Positions 8,824-16,657 of a DNA stretch of 64,000 bases are shown in pieces. This DNA is from JAKLIX01 sp964605655 (GTDB lineage: Bacteria > Bacteroidota > Bacteroidia > Bacteroidales > CAIXZF01): positions 110,578-174,577 of the forward strand of contig CAZSDK010000004.1 in NCBI GenBank assembly GCA_964605655.1. The letters run 5' to 3'. Made by a program: the position numbers and the translations under genes. Position 1 is the first letter of the stretch. Every line of letters starts with the position of its first letter. The notes beneath the pieces were generated by a model, which had not been told where the DNA came from, did not search any database, and saw only the letters and a list, made by a program, of their open reading frames with translations.

Positions 8824-11800
8824 CAGCAAGCATACTGCTTCTCTGTCTCAGCCAGGGAATACAGGCTCAGGTAAGCCTGAAATACCTGCCTTGTCAGACC
8901 TGTCCTGTGTCGACTCAGGCACAGACCTTCCGAATATTGTCAACCTCCGACGATATTAACTCTGATTTTGGGTTCAGGGACTGCCAGGGAGCATCGTCGT
9001 GGCATCGGGGAACAGATCTGAATATTCCCGGAGCCAACGATCTCGGGTATCATTTACTCGCTCCGGTGCCAGCTACCATCACGATGCTGAAAATTCTCAA
9101 CACAGGTTATAAGTATATTGTTCTGGATGGCCCTGGTAATCAGGATTTTGGGTTCGGTCATATTTTTAATGATGCTCCTTTGCCAATAAAGATAGGGGAT
9201 TTGGTCTTACTGAAATGCAACAATGTCAACCAGTATGCGATCATCAACCTGACCACCCAGAAGGCTATAGGGCCTGTCCAGGGAGCCAGTTGTACCTATA
9301 ACGGAATCACCTACACGGTGAACAACCAGGTAGCTCAGGGACAGGTGGTGGCCCCTCTGGGAAGTTCCGGCAGTGTATCACCCCATTTACATCTGTATCA
9401 TCCTCAGTCGCCCTTGACTGATCCTCAGTTGGTGAGCAATGCCAAAGATCCCATGGAAGTGTTGCCTCATTACAATACTGCATACCAGGTGTTTATCTTT
9501 TCAACGGAACATTTGACAACCAACGGGAGCCAGAACTGGTACCCTGGTGATGACTACGCATCAGTGGGAGTTTGCTGCCAGTTGGCCAACCCTGGCATCC
9601 AGGGTAGTCCTCCTGACCAGTACTATCACACAGCTGTGATGGATATCGACCAGCTGGAGCTGTTTATAAAACCAAAAGGCAAACCTTCGGAGCCCATGTC
9701 GCAATGGGGTCACATAGGATCGGGCTATCAGTATTTTGCCGGACCGAATTATTACTCATCGATATGCAATGCTTCCCGGGCAGGCTCCCTCATGTATCCG
9801 CCCAATCTCAGCTCCATGCCTTTTGGTTCACACACCCAGACGGGGATCTTTCCTTATGCCTATAACAGCAACCCTTTCGATAATTATTATTTTTCTGACA
9901 TTATGACTCGCATCCATAAGAATCATGTTATGGGTCAATCCTTGACTCTGGCAGGAATTATTGAGGATGCCAGGTATCCGGATGGTGTGTACCAGATGTT
10001 TCTACGAATGTCAAGGGTGAACGGGACCGTGACGGCACCTGCTCAGTCGGCCATCCATGAGATTACCATCGACAATTTCAGGCCTTATATCAAGAAAACA
10101 GGTGCCATAAAACAGGTGGGCATGCCTGAATTTTATGAGTCTTACTGGGGCTGGAACGGATCGCAGTTGCAGTTTTACCAGCAGGCATCGGGTTCCCTGG
10201 CTTTGGGTGAGGATGCCATCATCCGGGTGACCGCTTCCGAACCCATGAAAGAGGTCACTCTGAAAATAGGTACCTGGCAATCGGCACAGGTTGTGGCAGT
10301 CACTGGCACCACCGGAACGGAATGGGAATTCGAGGTGCCTGCTTCAGCTTTCACACTTGGACCCAATGTCATGGAAATTAGTGGCTATGATCTGGCTGAT
10401 AATCCTTTGGAGGGATTTACCAATATCAATCCCAAGCCTGCCGGGAGTTTTCCGGTAAGACAGGCTGGCGGGCAATGGCAACCTTCACCCACAGAGCAGA
10501 ACGACATCGTGCATGCCTTTATGGTGGTGAGTGCGAGTCCGCCGGTCGCCTATTTTACGCCCAGCAACCTGGTCATCAACCCGGGTGAGAATGTGAACTT
10601 TCACGATATGTCACAGGGTACCGTCGATGAATGGACCTGGGATTTCCCGGGTGGTGATCCCGGGACCTCATCCTCTCCTGATCCCGTCGTTCATTATGAT
10701 TCGGAGGGTATCTACCTGGTTACGCTAACGGTCAGCAATGTATACGGCAGCAGTATCTATAACGGGATCGTGGTTGTCACCGCAAATATGCTGCCTCCCA
10801 CGGCTGATTTCTCGCCGCAGGATGTAACAGTTCCTGTCAATACGGAGATCACTTTCCACGATCTCTCAACAGGGAACCCGACACAATGGTCATGGAATTT
10901 TGATGGTGCATCACCACAAAGTAACATCCAGGATCCCATGGTCACCTTTGACCAGTGCGGCGTGTACCTTGTGAGTCTTCATGTGAGCAACCAGGCCGGT
11001 TCTGATTGGGCATCCGGCTATGTAAACGTGGTCGAGCAGAACTTCGGGCTCGAAGTCCTCTGTCTGGTCAATCCTTTTCTGCTGAGTCCCGGGACGCCTG
11101 CAACGGTGTCAGCCTCAGTGGTCAATGGTTACCCTCCTTTCCAGTATACTTTCGATTTCGGTGACGGAACGACACAGACGATTTCTTCTAACCAGTATTT
11201 CAGTTCATTAAATCACAGCTATCTGGCAGGAGGGACCTTTCATGTTATTGTGACGGTGCTGGACGGAAACGGGAGCCTGCAATCCTGTGATGAGTCTGTA
11301 GAAGTGATAGGGGCTGATCCTTGTAGCGGTTTCGAAGTCTCTTATTCCATTAGTTCTCAGGGATACAATACTTCAGTACCGGTGAACAACCCGGTCACCT
11401 TTACTGCCCAGATCACGGGAGGAAGTCAACCTTACCTGTATTCCTGGTATTTCTTTCCGGATCCACAAACCGGGGCTCAACCATCTGTCTATCACAGCAC
11501 TGACTTAGGGCCGCACACCGTGGTCTTCCCCCAGGCGGGTGACTATTCCGTTTCGTTTCATGTCTGCGATCAGAATGGTTGTGGCAGGACGGTGGAGAAA
11601 TCGATACATGCCTACCTTCCCCAGCACTGCCTGGTGAGTAAGATCAATAAGGTCAATGCATCCAAATCGGTTCACCCCATAGGGGTGGTAGATTTCTGGG
11701 ATTTTACTTTCACTCCGTGGTGCAGTGCCTGCCAGGACCCGCCCGGGACTTCAAACTTCCCCTGCGAGACCAATAACTACTGGCGCCTGGTCAGGCAACC

Positions 11801-12518
11801 CGGCAACATCCTGATGGCACAGAAGTCAGGAACTCCTTTCCAGGAACCCGGATGTACCCTCTCTAACAGCCTGGACCAGTTGTTTCAGTACAATTTTTCA
11901 CAGGCAGGGTCTTATGAGTTGTCTTTAAAGGCCTGGGACCAGAATTGTCAGGTCATGGTAGGCTATGACTGCATGGATCAGACAAGTATCATGATTGATG
12001 TTATTGATTGCCAACAGTTTCAGCACGTGGTCCATGGGTCACCCCCACTCGTACCGGGAGAACTCAGTTATGTGTATGGTGGTGTGATCCAGGTGGCAGG
12101 AGAGGATAACCTCTTGTCATTACCGGCAGGAACAGGGATCGTCCTGCAGGCTTCCAAAGAGATTCTGCTGGAACCGGGTTTTATTGCATCTGAATTTTCA
12201 GAACTTCACGGCTTGATAGAGCCCTGCCAGAACGGTACTGATGAGGATTGGAATCCCAAAATGAGCGGCAGGACCGGAGTTGATTGGGAGGTCTATCCTA
12301 ATCCCACCGGCAATACGATTACAGTCAGATTTAGTGATGTGCCCGGAAACAAAAGTACCATCACCCTGTTGAATATCCTGGGTCAGGCGGTTAAACTGGT
12401 TTCAGCAATAGACACCAGGGAGGTCGGTATAGATCTGACGGATCAACCTCCGGGGGTGTACCTGGTGTTGTTCAAAACAGGTGATCAGGTGTTGATGAAA
12501 AAGATCACCCGGATATAA
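8793..12518 (+). CDS. M23-type peptidase with PKD domains and T9SS tag
   Basis: A 1241-residue secreted protein. After a signal peptide (LAASILLLCLSQGIQAQ) comes a LytM/M23-like domain with all usual residues: His71 and Asp75 in HRGTD, His123 in GHIF, and His198 and His200 in PHLHLY. M23 enzymes are zinc endopeptidases that cut peptidoglycan cross-bridges. A long linker follows. PKD domains then appear near residues 590-670 and 670-750 (EWTWDFPGG, QWSWNFDGA), and at least one more PKD-like repeat has YTFDFGDGT. The end is a T9SS type A sorting domain (VYPNPTGNTITV, then LNILGQAV and PPGVYLVLF). The start at 8793 overlaps the previous gene by 31 bases; no other start keeps the signal peptide. 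T9SS export would place this peptidase outside its own cell wall, so its targets may be other cells or other proteins. Confidence 0.85.
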   Translation: MEKLEYYWRLAASILLLCLSQGIQAQVSLKYLPCQTCPVSTQAQTFRILSTSDDINSDFGFRDCQGASSWHRGTDLNIPGANDLGYHLLAPVPATITMLKILNTGYKYIVLDGPGNQDFGFGHIFNDAPLPIKIGDLVLLKCNNVNQYAIINLTTQKAIGPVQGASCTYNGITYTVNNQVAQGQVVAPLGSSGSVSPHLHLYHPQSPLTDPQLVSNAKDPMEVLPHYNTAYQVFIFSTEHLTTNGSQNWYPGDDYASVGVCCQLANPGIQGSPPDQYYHTAVMDIDQLELFIKPKGKPSEPMSQWGHIGSGYQYFAGPNYYSSICNASRAGSLMYPPNLSSMPFGSHTQTGIFPYAYNSNPFDNYYFSDIMTRIHKNHVMGQSLTLAGIIEDARYPDGVYQMFLRMSRVNGTVTAPAQSAIHEITIDNFRPYIKKTGAIKQVGMPEFYESYWGWNGSQLQFYQQASGSLALGEDAIIRVTASEPMKEVTLKIGTWQSAQVVAVTGTTGTEWEFEVPASAFTLGPNVMEISGYDLADNPLEGFTNINPKPAGSFPVRQAGGQWQPSPTEQNDIVHAFMVVSASPPVAYFTPSNLVINPGENVNFHDMSQGTVDEWTWDFPGGDPGTSSSPDPVVHYDSEGIYLVTLTVSNVYGSSIYNGIVVVTANMLPPTADFSPQDVTVPVNTEITFHDLSTGNPTQWSWNFDGASPQSNIQDPMVTFDQCGVYLVSLHVSNQAGSDWASGYVNVVEQNFGLEVLCLVNPFLLSPGTPATVSASVVNGYPPFQYTFDFGDGTTQTISSNQYFSSLNHSYLAGGTFHVIVTVLDGNGSLQSCDESVEVIGADPCSGFEVSYSISSQGYNTSVPVNNPVTFTAQITGGSQPYLYSWYFFPDPQTGAQPSVYHSTDLGPHTVVFPQAGDYSVSFHVCDQNGCGRTVEKSIHAYLPQHCLVSKINKVNASKSVHPIGVVDFWDFTFTPWCSACQDPPGTSNFPCETNNYWRLVRQPGNILMAQKSGTPFQEPGCTLSNSLDQLFQYNFSQAGSYELSLKAWDQNCQVMVGYDCMDQTSIMIDVIDCQQFQHVVHGSPPLVPGELSYVYGGVIQVAGEDNLLSLPAGTGIVLQASKEILLEPGFIASEFSELHGLIEPCQNGTDEDWNPKMSGRTGVDWEVYPNPTGNTITVRFSDVPGNKSTITLLNILGQAVKLVSAIDTREVGIDLTDQPPGVYLVLFKTGDQVLMKKITRI

Positions 12519-12524
12519 AAGGGG

Positions 12525-14093
12525 TCATTCAGTGATCACCCGGCGGATCACATCGATCACGGTACCATCCACCCATTTGATTGCTGCGACGATCTCTTCC
12601 CCCAGTTTGGGAATGGCAGGTTTCCCACCACAGATGTCTTCGGCCTCTTTCTGGAGTTGCCGGATGGTCTTGATGGGTAACCTGCTGTTTTTGAGTTTTT
12701 CCAGCAGGTCAGTTCTGAGAGGGTTGATGGCAATGCCTCTTTCCGTGACGATGACATCGATGAGTTCGCCAGGGCCGCATAGGGTGGTAACTTCATCCCT
12801 GATGACCGGCATGCGGTCTCGGAACAGGGGGATAGGAAGAATGGTGCATTTAGAAAAAAGACAGTTCTGCCAGCCACCGATGCCATGGAGCAAATACCCG
12901 TCCGAATGACTGACCACATTGGCGTTGAAGTTGACGTCCACTTCCGTGGCACCAAGGATGGCCACGTCGACCAGGGAGGCAAAGTTCCCTTTTCCATGAT
13001 AATTATAGCTGGTAAAAGGGGAGGTGTCAACATGCTGAGGGTTATCCCTCATCGACCGAACCCCGTCAAGGTCAAAGGTTTGTCCGTCGAGGATATACTC
13101 AACGAGTCCTTCTTCCAGCATCTGGACCGGGTACTTATTGGACCCTCCTCTGAGAAAACGGGCTTTGATCCCTCTTTCCCTGAGCATGTCGGCAAAATAG
13201 ATCCCGATAGAAAGAGCGGTGCCGCCGGCACCGGCCTGGAATGAAAATCCGTCATGGATAATGCCTGCTTCATCACAGAACCGGGCTGTCATCTCGGCAA
13301 TCATCAGCCGGTCAGGACTTTTAGTGATCTCTGTCGTTCCGGAAACAATCTTCTCCGGCAGTCCCACCTTATCAACCACCACAACATAATCGACATAATT
13401 ACCCTGTATTTGCCAGGGTATGCAAGGGAAAGGCACCAGGTTGTCGGTTACAACGATCACTTTATGGGCGTATTGGGAATCACCCAGGGCAAAACCCAGT
13501 GGACCACAGGCTGCAGTGCCATTCACCCCGTTGGCGTTTCCGAAAGGATCGGCAGTAGGTGCTGCAATCACGGCAATATCAATGACCACGTCACCGTCCT
13601 GAATGGCTTGGTAACGGCCGCCATGTGAACGGAGGATCCCAATGCCAGCCATCTTCCCTTCAGAGCAGAATTTCCCCAGGGCACCGTTCATGCTGCCTTC
13701 GATACGGTTGAGGGTGCCATCCTCGAGGTACTTCGTCAAGGGTTCGTGACAGGGAAAAGAAGCGGATGGGAACCACATCAGGTCTTTCAGGCCCAGATCA
13801 TGGGCAATGTCGAAGATCTGGGTAGCCAGAAGATCTCCATTCCTGAAATGATGGTGCGTGGAAATCGTCATTCCATCGGAAAAGCCACACTTGATGAGGG
13901 CTTCTTCAAGGGAACCCAGCACTTTATTACCGTCAGACGGGTAATTAGCACAGCTTGAGATAGGGGGGGAGTATTTTCTGCCGGTCGGAATATATTTTCC
14001 GACACCCTGGTAAGGGACCACAGGCTTCCCGTTTATTTCTTCCGGAACCCATCTCCCCGCTGCATTCTTAACAAGTTGATCATATTTTTTCAT
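12525..14093 (-). CDS. citF: Citrate lyase alpha subunit (citrate:acetyl-ACP transferase)
   Basis: A 522-residue CitF. The sequence matches the family throughout: it opens KNAAGRWVPEEINGKPVVPYQGVGKY, continues with NYPSDGNKVL, GMTISTHHHFRNGD and SHGGRYQAIQDGDVVIDIAVIAAP, and has the C-terminal TEVDVNFNANVVSHSDG and DVIVTERGIAINPLR segments. The alpha subunit swaps acetyl for citryl on the acyl carrier, giving citryl-ACP for the beta subunit. Length agrees with the usual ~500-520. Its start overlaps the upstream CitD-CitE fusion gene by 14 bases, indicating coupled translation. It converges on the M23/PKD gene with only 6 bases between the stop codons. Confidence 0.93.
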   Translation of the reverse strand: MKKYDQLVKNAAGRWVPEEINGKPVVPYQGVGKYIPTGRKYSPPISSCANYPSDGNKVLGSLEEALIKCGFSDGMTISTHHHFRNGDLLATQIFDIAHDLGLKDLMWFPSASFPCHEPLTKYLEDGTLNRIEGSMNGALGKFCSEGKMAGIGILRSHGGRYQAIQDGDVVIDIAVIAAPTADPFGNANGVNGTAACGPLGFALGDSQYAHKVIVVTDNLVPFPCIPWQIQGNYVDYVVVVDKVGLPEKIVSGTTEITKSPDRLMIAEMTARFCDEAGIIHDGFSFQAGAGGTALSIGIYFADMLRERGIKARFLRGGSNKYPVQMLEEGLVEYILDGQTFDLDGVRSMRDNPQHVDTSPFTSYNYHGKGNFASLVDVAILGATEVDVNFNANVVSHSDGYLLHGIGGWQNCLFSKCTILPIPLFRDRMPVIRDEVTTLCGPGELIDVIVTERGIAINPLRTDLLEKLKNSRLPIKTIRQLQKEAEDICGGKPAIPKLGEEIVAAIKWVDGTVIDVIRRVITE

Positions 14094-15315
14094 CGTTCTC
14101 TTCCTCCATCCATGTTGGTGAAATTATCTCCATTCCAATCGCTAATTCAATAGTTCGCTGGGCTCTTTTGACCACCGGAGGGTCGATCATCTTGGTCCCG
14201 AGCGAGACCACTCCCAGCCCTTTGCTTTCGGCATCCCTGAATGCTTTGACAATCTTTTTGGCTTTTTCTATTTCTCCTGCATCCGGGGCAAAGTTCTCAT
14301 GGATCACCCTGATCTGCCTGGGGTGGATGCAACCCATTCCGTCAAATCCGAGGGCCTTTGATCTCAGGACATTCTGTTTCAGAGCTTCCATATCGGAAAC
14401 ATCGGAAAAGACGGAGTCGATGGGTTGAATGCCGGCAGCCCTGCAGGCAATCACCACTTTACTCCTGGCGAAGAATGTTTCCGATCCTTCCTGGGTCCTG
14501 CGGGTGCCCAAATCGGCCGTGAGATCTTCCAGGCCGATGGCCATGGCAACGATATTATCTGCGGCCCTTGCGATTTCATAACAGTTAACGATTCCGGCTG
14601 CACTCTCGATGATGGGCATCAGCCAGATGTTCCTTTCGACCCCGTGCCTGGTCTTCAGCACCTCTATTTTTTCATTAACCTGGTGCACCTGGTTGGGACT
14701 TTCACATTTGGGTATCAGGATCAGGTTGACATAGTGGGGCACCACGAAATCGAGATCCTCGAGTCCCCTGGGTATCTGGTTGATTCTCACCATTCTCTCT
14801 GCTCCGTAGAAATCAAGTGAGCGGAGGGCATTCCTGACGAGGAAACTGGCTTCATATTTTTTGGATGGAGCGACGGCATCTTCAAGGTCCAGGATAATTC
14901 CGTTGGGTCTATGCAAGCCGGCGTTGATCATCAGACTGGGAGAATTACCGGGCAGATATAGCCTGGAAAAGCGGTAGATATCCTTAGTGGTCTGGTATTG
15001 ATTGCTTTCCAGCATCGGAAGCAGGTACTCTTTATCAGTCCGGATCACCTGTTTTATAGCTGCTTCCATGCGTGCAGCCATCACCAGGGGCAGGGCACCG
15101 CTGTCTTCAACAAGGACCTTTGCATGTTGAATCTCAAAAAAACTGAGGATTTCCAGGATCTGTTCCCTGATCCGCTCTCCATACATGACGGCCACTTTGC
15201 TTTCCAGCTGAACCATCAATCCTCCGGATTCCGTTAACTCCAGGGTGACAGAACAGTCAGACCTGATGCCTTTCCCTTTGTTACCGGTGGTCACCGTTTT
15301 TACTTCACTACTCAT
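14080..15315 (-). CDS. Citrate lyase acyl carrier (CitD) fused to beta subunit (CitE)
   Basis: A 411-residue two-domain protein. Residues 1 to about 95 match CitD: a short GIRSDCSVTLEL segment where the phosphoribosyl-dephospho-CoA serine should lie (Ser19 is the candidate), then SKVAVMYGERI, AKVLVEDSGALPLVMAARMEAAI. From about residue 110 it is CitE, an HpcH/HpaI-type lyase, with SRLYLPGNSPSL, GIILDLEDAVAPSKK, RINQIPRGLEDLDFV, IGLEDLTADLGTRR and GMGCIHPRQI. CitE cleaves citryl-ACP to oxaloacetate and acetyl-ACP. In enterobacteria CitD and CitE are separate genes; here they are one chain. Only citF follows; no citC, citG, citX or transporter is in the window. Stop overlaps citF by 14 bases. 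Confidence 0.88.
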   Translation of the reverse strand: MSSEVKTVTTGNKGKGIRSDCSVTLELTESGGLMVQLESKVAVMYGERIREQILEILSFFEIQHAKVLVEDSGALPLVMAARMEAAIKQVIRTDKEYLLPMLESNQYQTTKDIYRFSRLYLPGNSPSLMINAGLHRPNGIILDLEDAVAPSKKYEASFLVRNALRSLDFYGAERMVRINQIPRGLEDLDFVVPHYVNLILIPKCESPNQVHQVNEKIEVLKTRHGVERNIWLMPIIESAAGIVNCYEIARAADNIVAMAIGLEDLTADLGTRRTQEGSETFFARSKVVIACRAAGIQPIDSVFSDVSDMEALKQNVLRSKALGFDGMGCIHPRQIRVIHENFAPDAGEIEKAKKIVKAFRDAESKGLGVVSLGTKMIDPPVVKRAQRTIELAIGMEIISPTWMEEENDEKI

Positions 15316-15352
15316 AGTTCATATTGTAACGATGTGAATATTTTTATATAAA

Positions 15353-15392
15353 GCAAAAAAAAAGAGGCTGTCGAACAGGGTGACAGCCTCTT
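15353..15392 (-). terminator. Rho-independent terminator after the small lipoprotein gene
   Basis: An 11-bp perfect stem (AAGAGGCTGTC pairing with GACAGCCTCTT, positions 15362-15372 and 15382-15392) with a 9-base loop is followed, reading the minus strand, by a run of about nine U. It lies 17 bases after the stop at 15410 and separates this gene from the citrate lyase genes. Confidence 0.88.
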
Positions 15393-15409
15393 GAAAATGA
15401 AATAAGGAA

Positions 15410-15727
15410 TCAACCTTTACCTTGGCCGGGTTTTACCTGGGTCTTGTCAATCACCTTGGGCTTCACCACTTTGGGAGCCACTTTTTTAACAGCAGTTTTG
15501 GCTGCTTCTGCAGCTTTGGCAATGCTGTCAGCAATTTTTGCGGCTTTCAGAGAATCAGCCTGTTTCAGTGCAAGCTGGTTGAGGGAATCCTGCATTCTTT
15601 GCTCCAGAGCCATTTTAATAGAATCGGCTTTGTGTTTCTCGATGGCTTCTTTCTCTTCCTTGGAAGGACCGCAAGCTAGCATAGAAAACATTCCGGCAAT
15701 CAAAAGGAGTCCGAATAATTTTTTCAT
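15410..15727 (-). CDS. Small Lys/Ala-rich lipoprotein
   Basis: A 105-residue protein starting MKKLFGLLLIAGMFSMLAC, with lipidated Cys19. The mature part is a long charged alpha-helix (EEKEAIEKHKADSIKMALE, then repeated ADS units: HKADSI, KQADSL, KIADSI) that turns into an Ala/Lys/Pro/Val tail (AAEAAKTAVKKVAPKVVKPK). An upstream extension in the same frame is rejected, because it would overlap the promoter and would bury the lipoprotein signal. The helix may form a coiled coil and the basic tail may contact peptidoglycan or polyanions, but this is inference. It is expressed alone between its own promoter and a strong terminator. Confidence 0.75.
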   Translation of the reverse strand: MKKLFGLLLIAGMFSMLACGPSKEEKEAIEKHKADSIKMALEQRMQDSLNQLALKQADSLKAAKIADSIAKAAEAAKTAVKKVAPKVVKPKVIDKTQVKPGQGKG

Positions 15728-15770
15728 GATAGTCAATGTTTGGTTTGATTTTTGGTTAAATGATTGGTTG

Positions 15771-15802
15771 CAAAGGTACATTTTTATATATTTGGAAAGC
15801 AA
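15771..15802 (-). promoter_or_regulatory. Promoter of the small Lys/Ala-rich lipoprotein
   Basis: On the minus strand a TTG (-33 type, 15800-15802) stands 21 bases before TACCTTTG (15771-15778), a full match to TAnnTTTG. The leader would be about 40 bases. It overlaps the opposite promoter at 15791-15823. Confidence 0.7.
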
Positions 15803-15823
15803 CCAAATTTTTTATTAATTTTG
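15791..15823 (+). promoter_or_regulatory. Promoter of the DUF5011-like lipoprotein
   Basis: TTTG at 15791-15794, 21 bases, then TAATTTTG at 15816-15823: a complete Bacteroidota -33/-7 promoter. The leader to the start at 15938 is about 110 bases. Its -33 box lies inside the divergent promoter of the neighbouring lipoprotein. Confidence 0.72.
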
Positions 15824-15937
15824 CACTGGGGATCTATCATTTTAATAACCTGATCTTCATTGAAATAACCTGCATTGATACTTGCTAATAAAGAGAATAA
15901 ACATTTAATTTACAGTAACACACTAAAACTTAGAAAC

Positions 15938-16588
15938 ATGCGTAAATTTTTATTATTAATGGTAGGAGTGGGTCTGCTTTTGGCCTATGGTTGCAAAAAG
16001 GATGATACCACCGGTCCGGTGATTTCCCTTACCGGCAATTCAGTAATGTCTGTGAACTTTAAAACTCCCTTCGTGGATCCGGGTGCTACTGCAGTGGATG
16101 ATGAAGATGGAGAGGTCGTCGTTTACGTGTCGGGCGTGGTCAATACCAACCTTGCCGATACGTATATCTTGACTTATTCCGCCGAGGATGCCGCCGGCAA
16201 CCTGGCAGATGAGGTGACCCGAACGGTCCATGTATATCTGAAAGGCAACAATATGGCCGGTGCTTATGCTGTAAGTGACTCCATCCCGGGATCTGCTGCC
16301 TATAACTATCAGGACAATATCACTGCTTCCACCTTGGATTCCATGAAGATACTTGTCAGCAAATTCGCCTACTACACCAACGGAGGTGTTTATTTTAAAC
16401 TTACCGGCAACAACGGAACATCGGTGTCTATTCCCTCACAAATGGTGACCTGTGGAAATCCTGCCGCCGACCGTACCTTTACCGGAACCGGGACCATCAC
16501 CAAAGATGCTAATTTCATGCAACTGAACTACTCTGAGACCACCAATGGCCAGACCATCAACGGTGTGGAAAAATACACGAGACAATAA
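15938..16588 (+). CDS. DUF5011-like (Ig-fold) lipoprotein
   Basis: A 216-residue lipoprotein: MRKFLLLMVGVGLLLAYGC gives lipidated Cys19. Residues about 28-105 match the DUF5011 immunoglobulin-like domain (DDTTGPVISLTGNS, then VDPGATAVDDEDGE, and YILTYSAEDAAGNLADEVTRTV). The second half (NNMAGAYAVSDSIPGS to the end) is a small beta domain with no name I can give. An in-frame codon at 15875 is rejected because it precedes the signal peptide. Likely exported to the outer membrane. It has a 110-base leader and a strong terminator after it, so it is a single-gene unit. Confidence 0.8.
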   Translation: MRKFLLLMVGVGLLLAYGCKKDDTTGPVISLTGNSVMSVNFKTPFVDPGATAVDDEDGEVVVYVSGVVNTNLADTYILTYSAEDAAGNLADEVTRTVHVYLKGNNMAGAYAVSDSIPGSAAYNYQDNITASTLDSMKILVSKFAYYTNGGVYFKLTGNNGTSVSIPSQMVTCGNPAADRTFTGTGTITKDANFMQLNYSETTNGQTINGVEKYTRQ

Positions 16589-16610
16589 GTGATTTAATCT
16601 CATTGAAAAG

Positions 16611-16644
16611 GAGGGTATCTATTACAGATGCCCTCTTTTTTTTT
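16611..16644 (+). terminator. Rho-independent terminator after the DUF5011-like gene
   Basis: GAGGGTATCT (16611-16620) pairs with AGATGCCCTC (16626-16635) around a 5-base loop, one G-U pair included, followed by nine T. It lies 22 bases after the stop at 16588. Confidence 0.92.
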
Positions 16645-16657
16645 ATTTTAGCCGTTC

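Noticed and set aside
12519..12545. Possible shared terminator between the M23/PKD gene and citF
   Set aside because: Short inverted GATCACCCGG elements are present but no U-tract follows.
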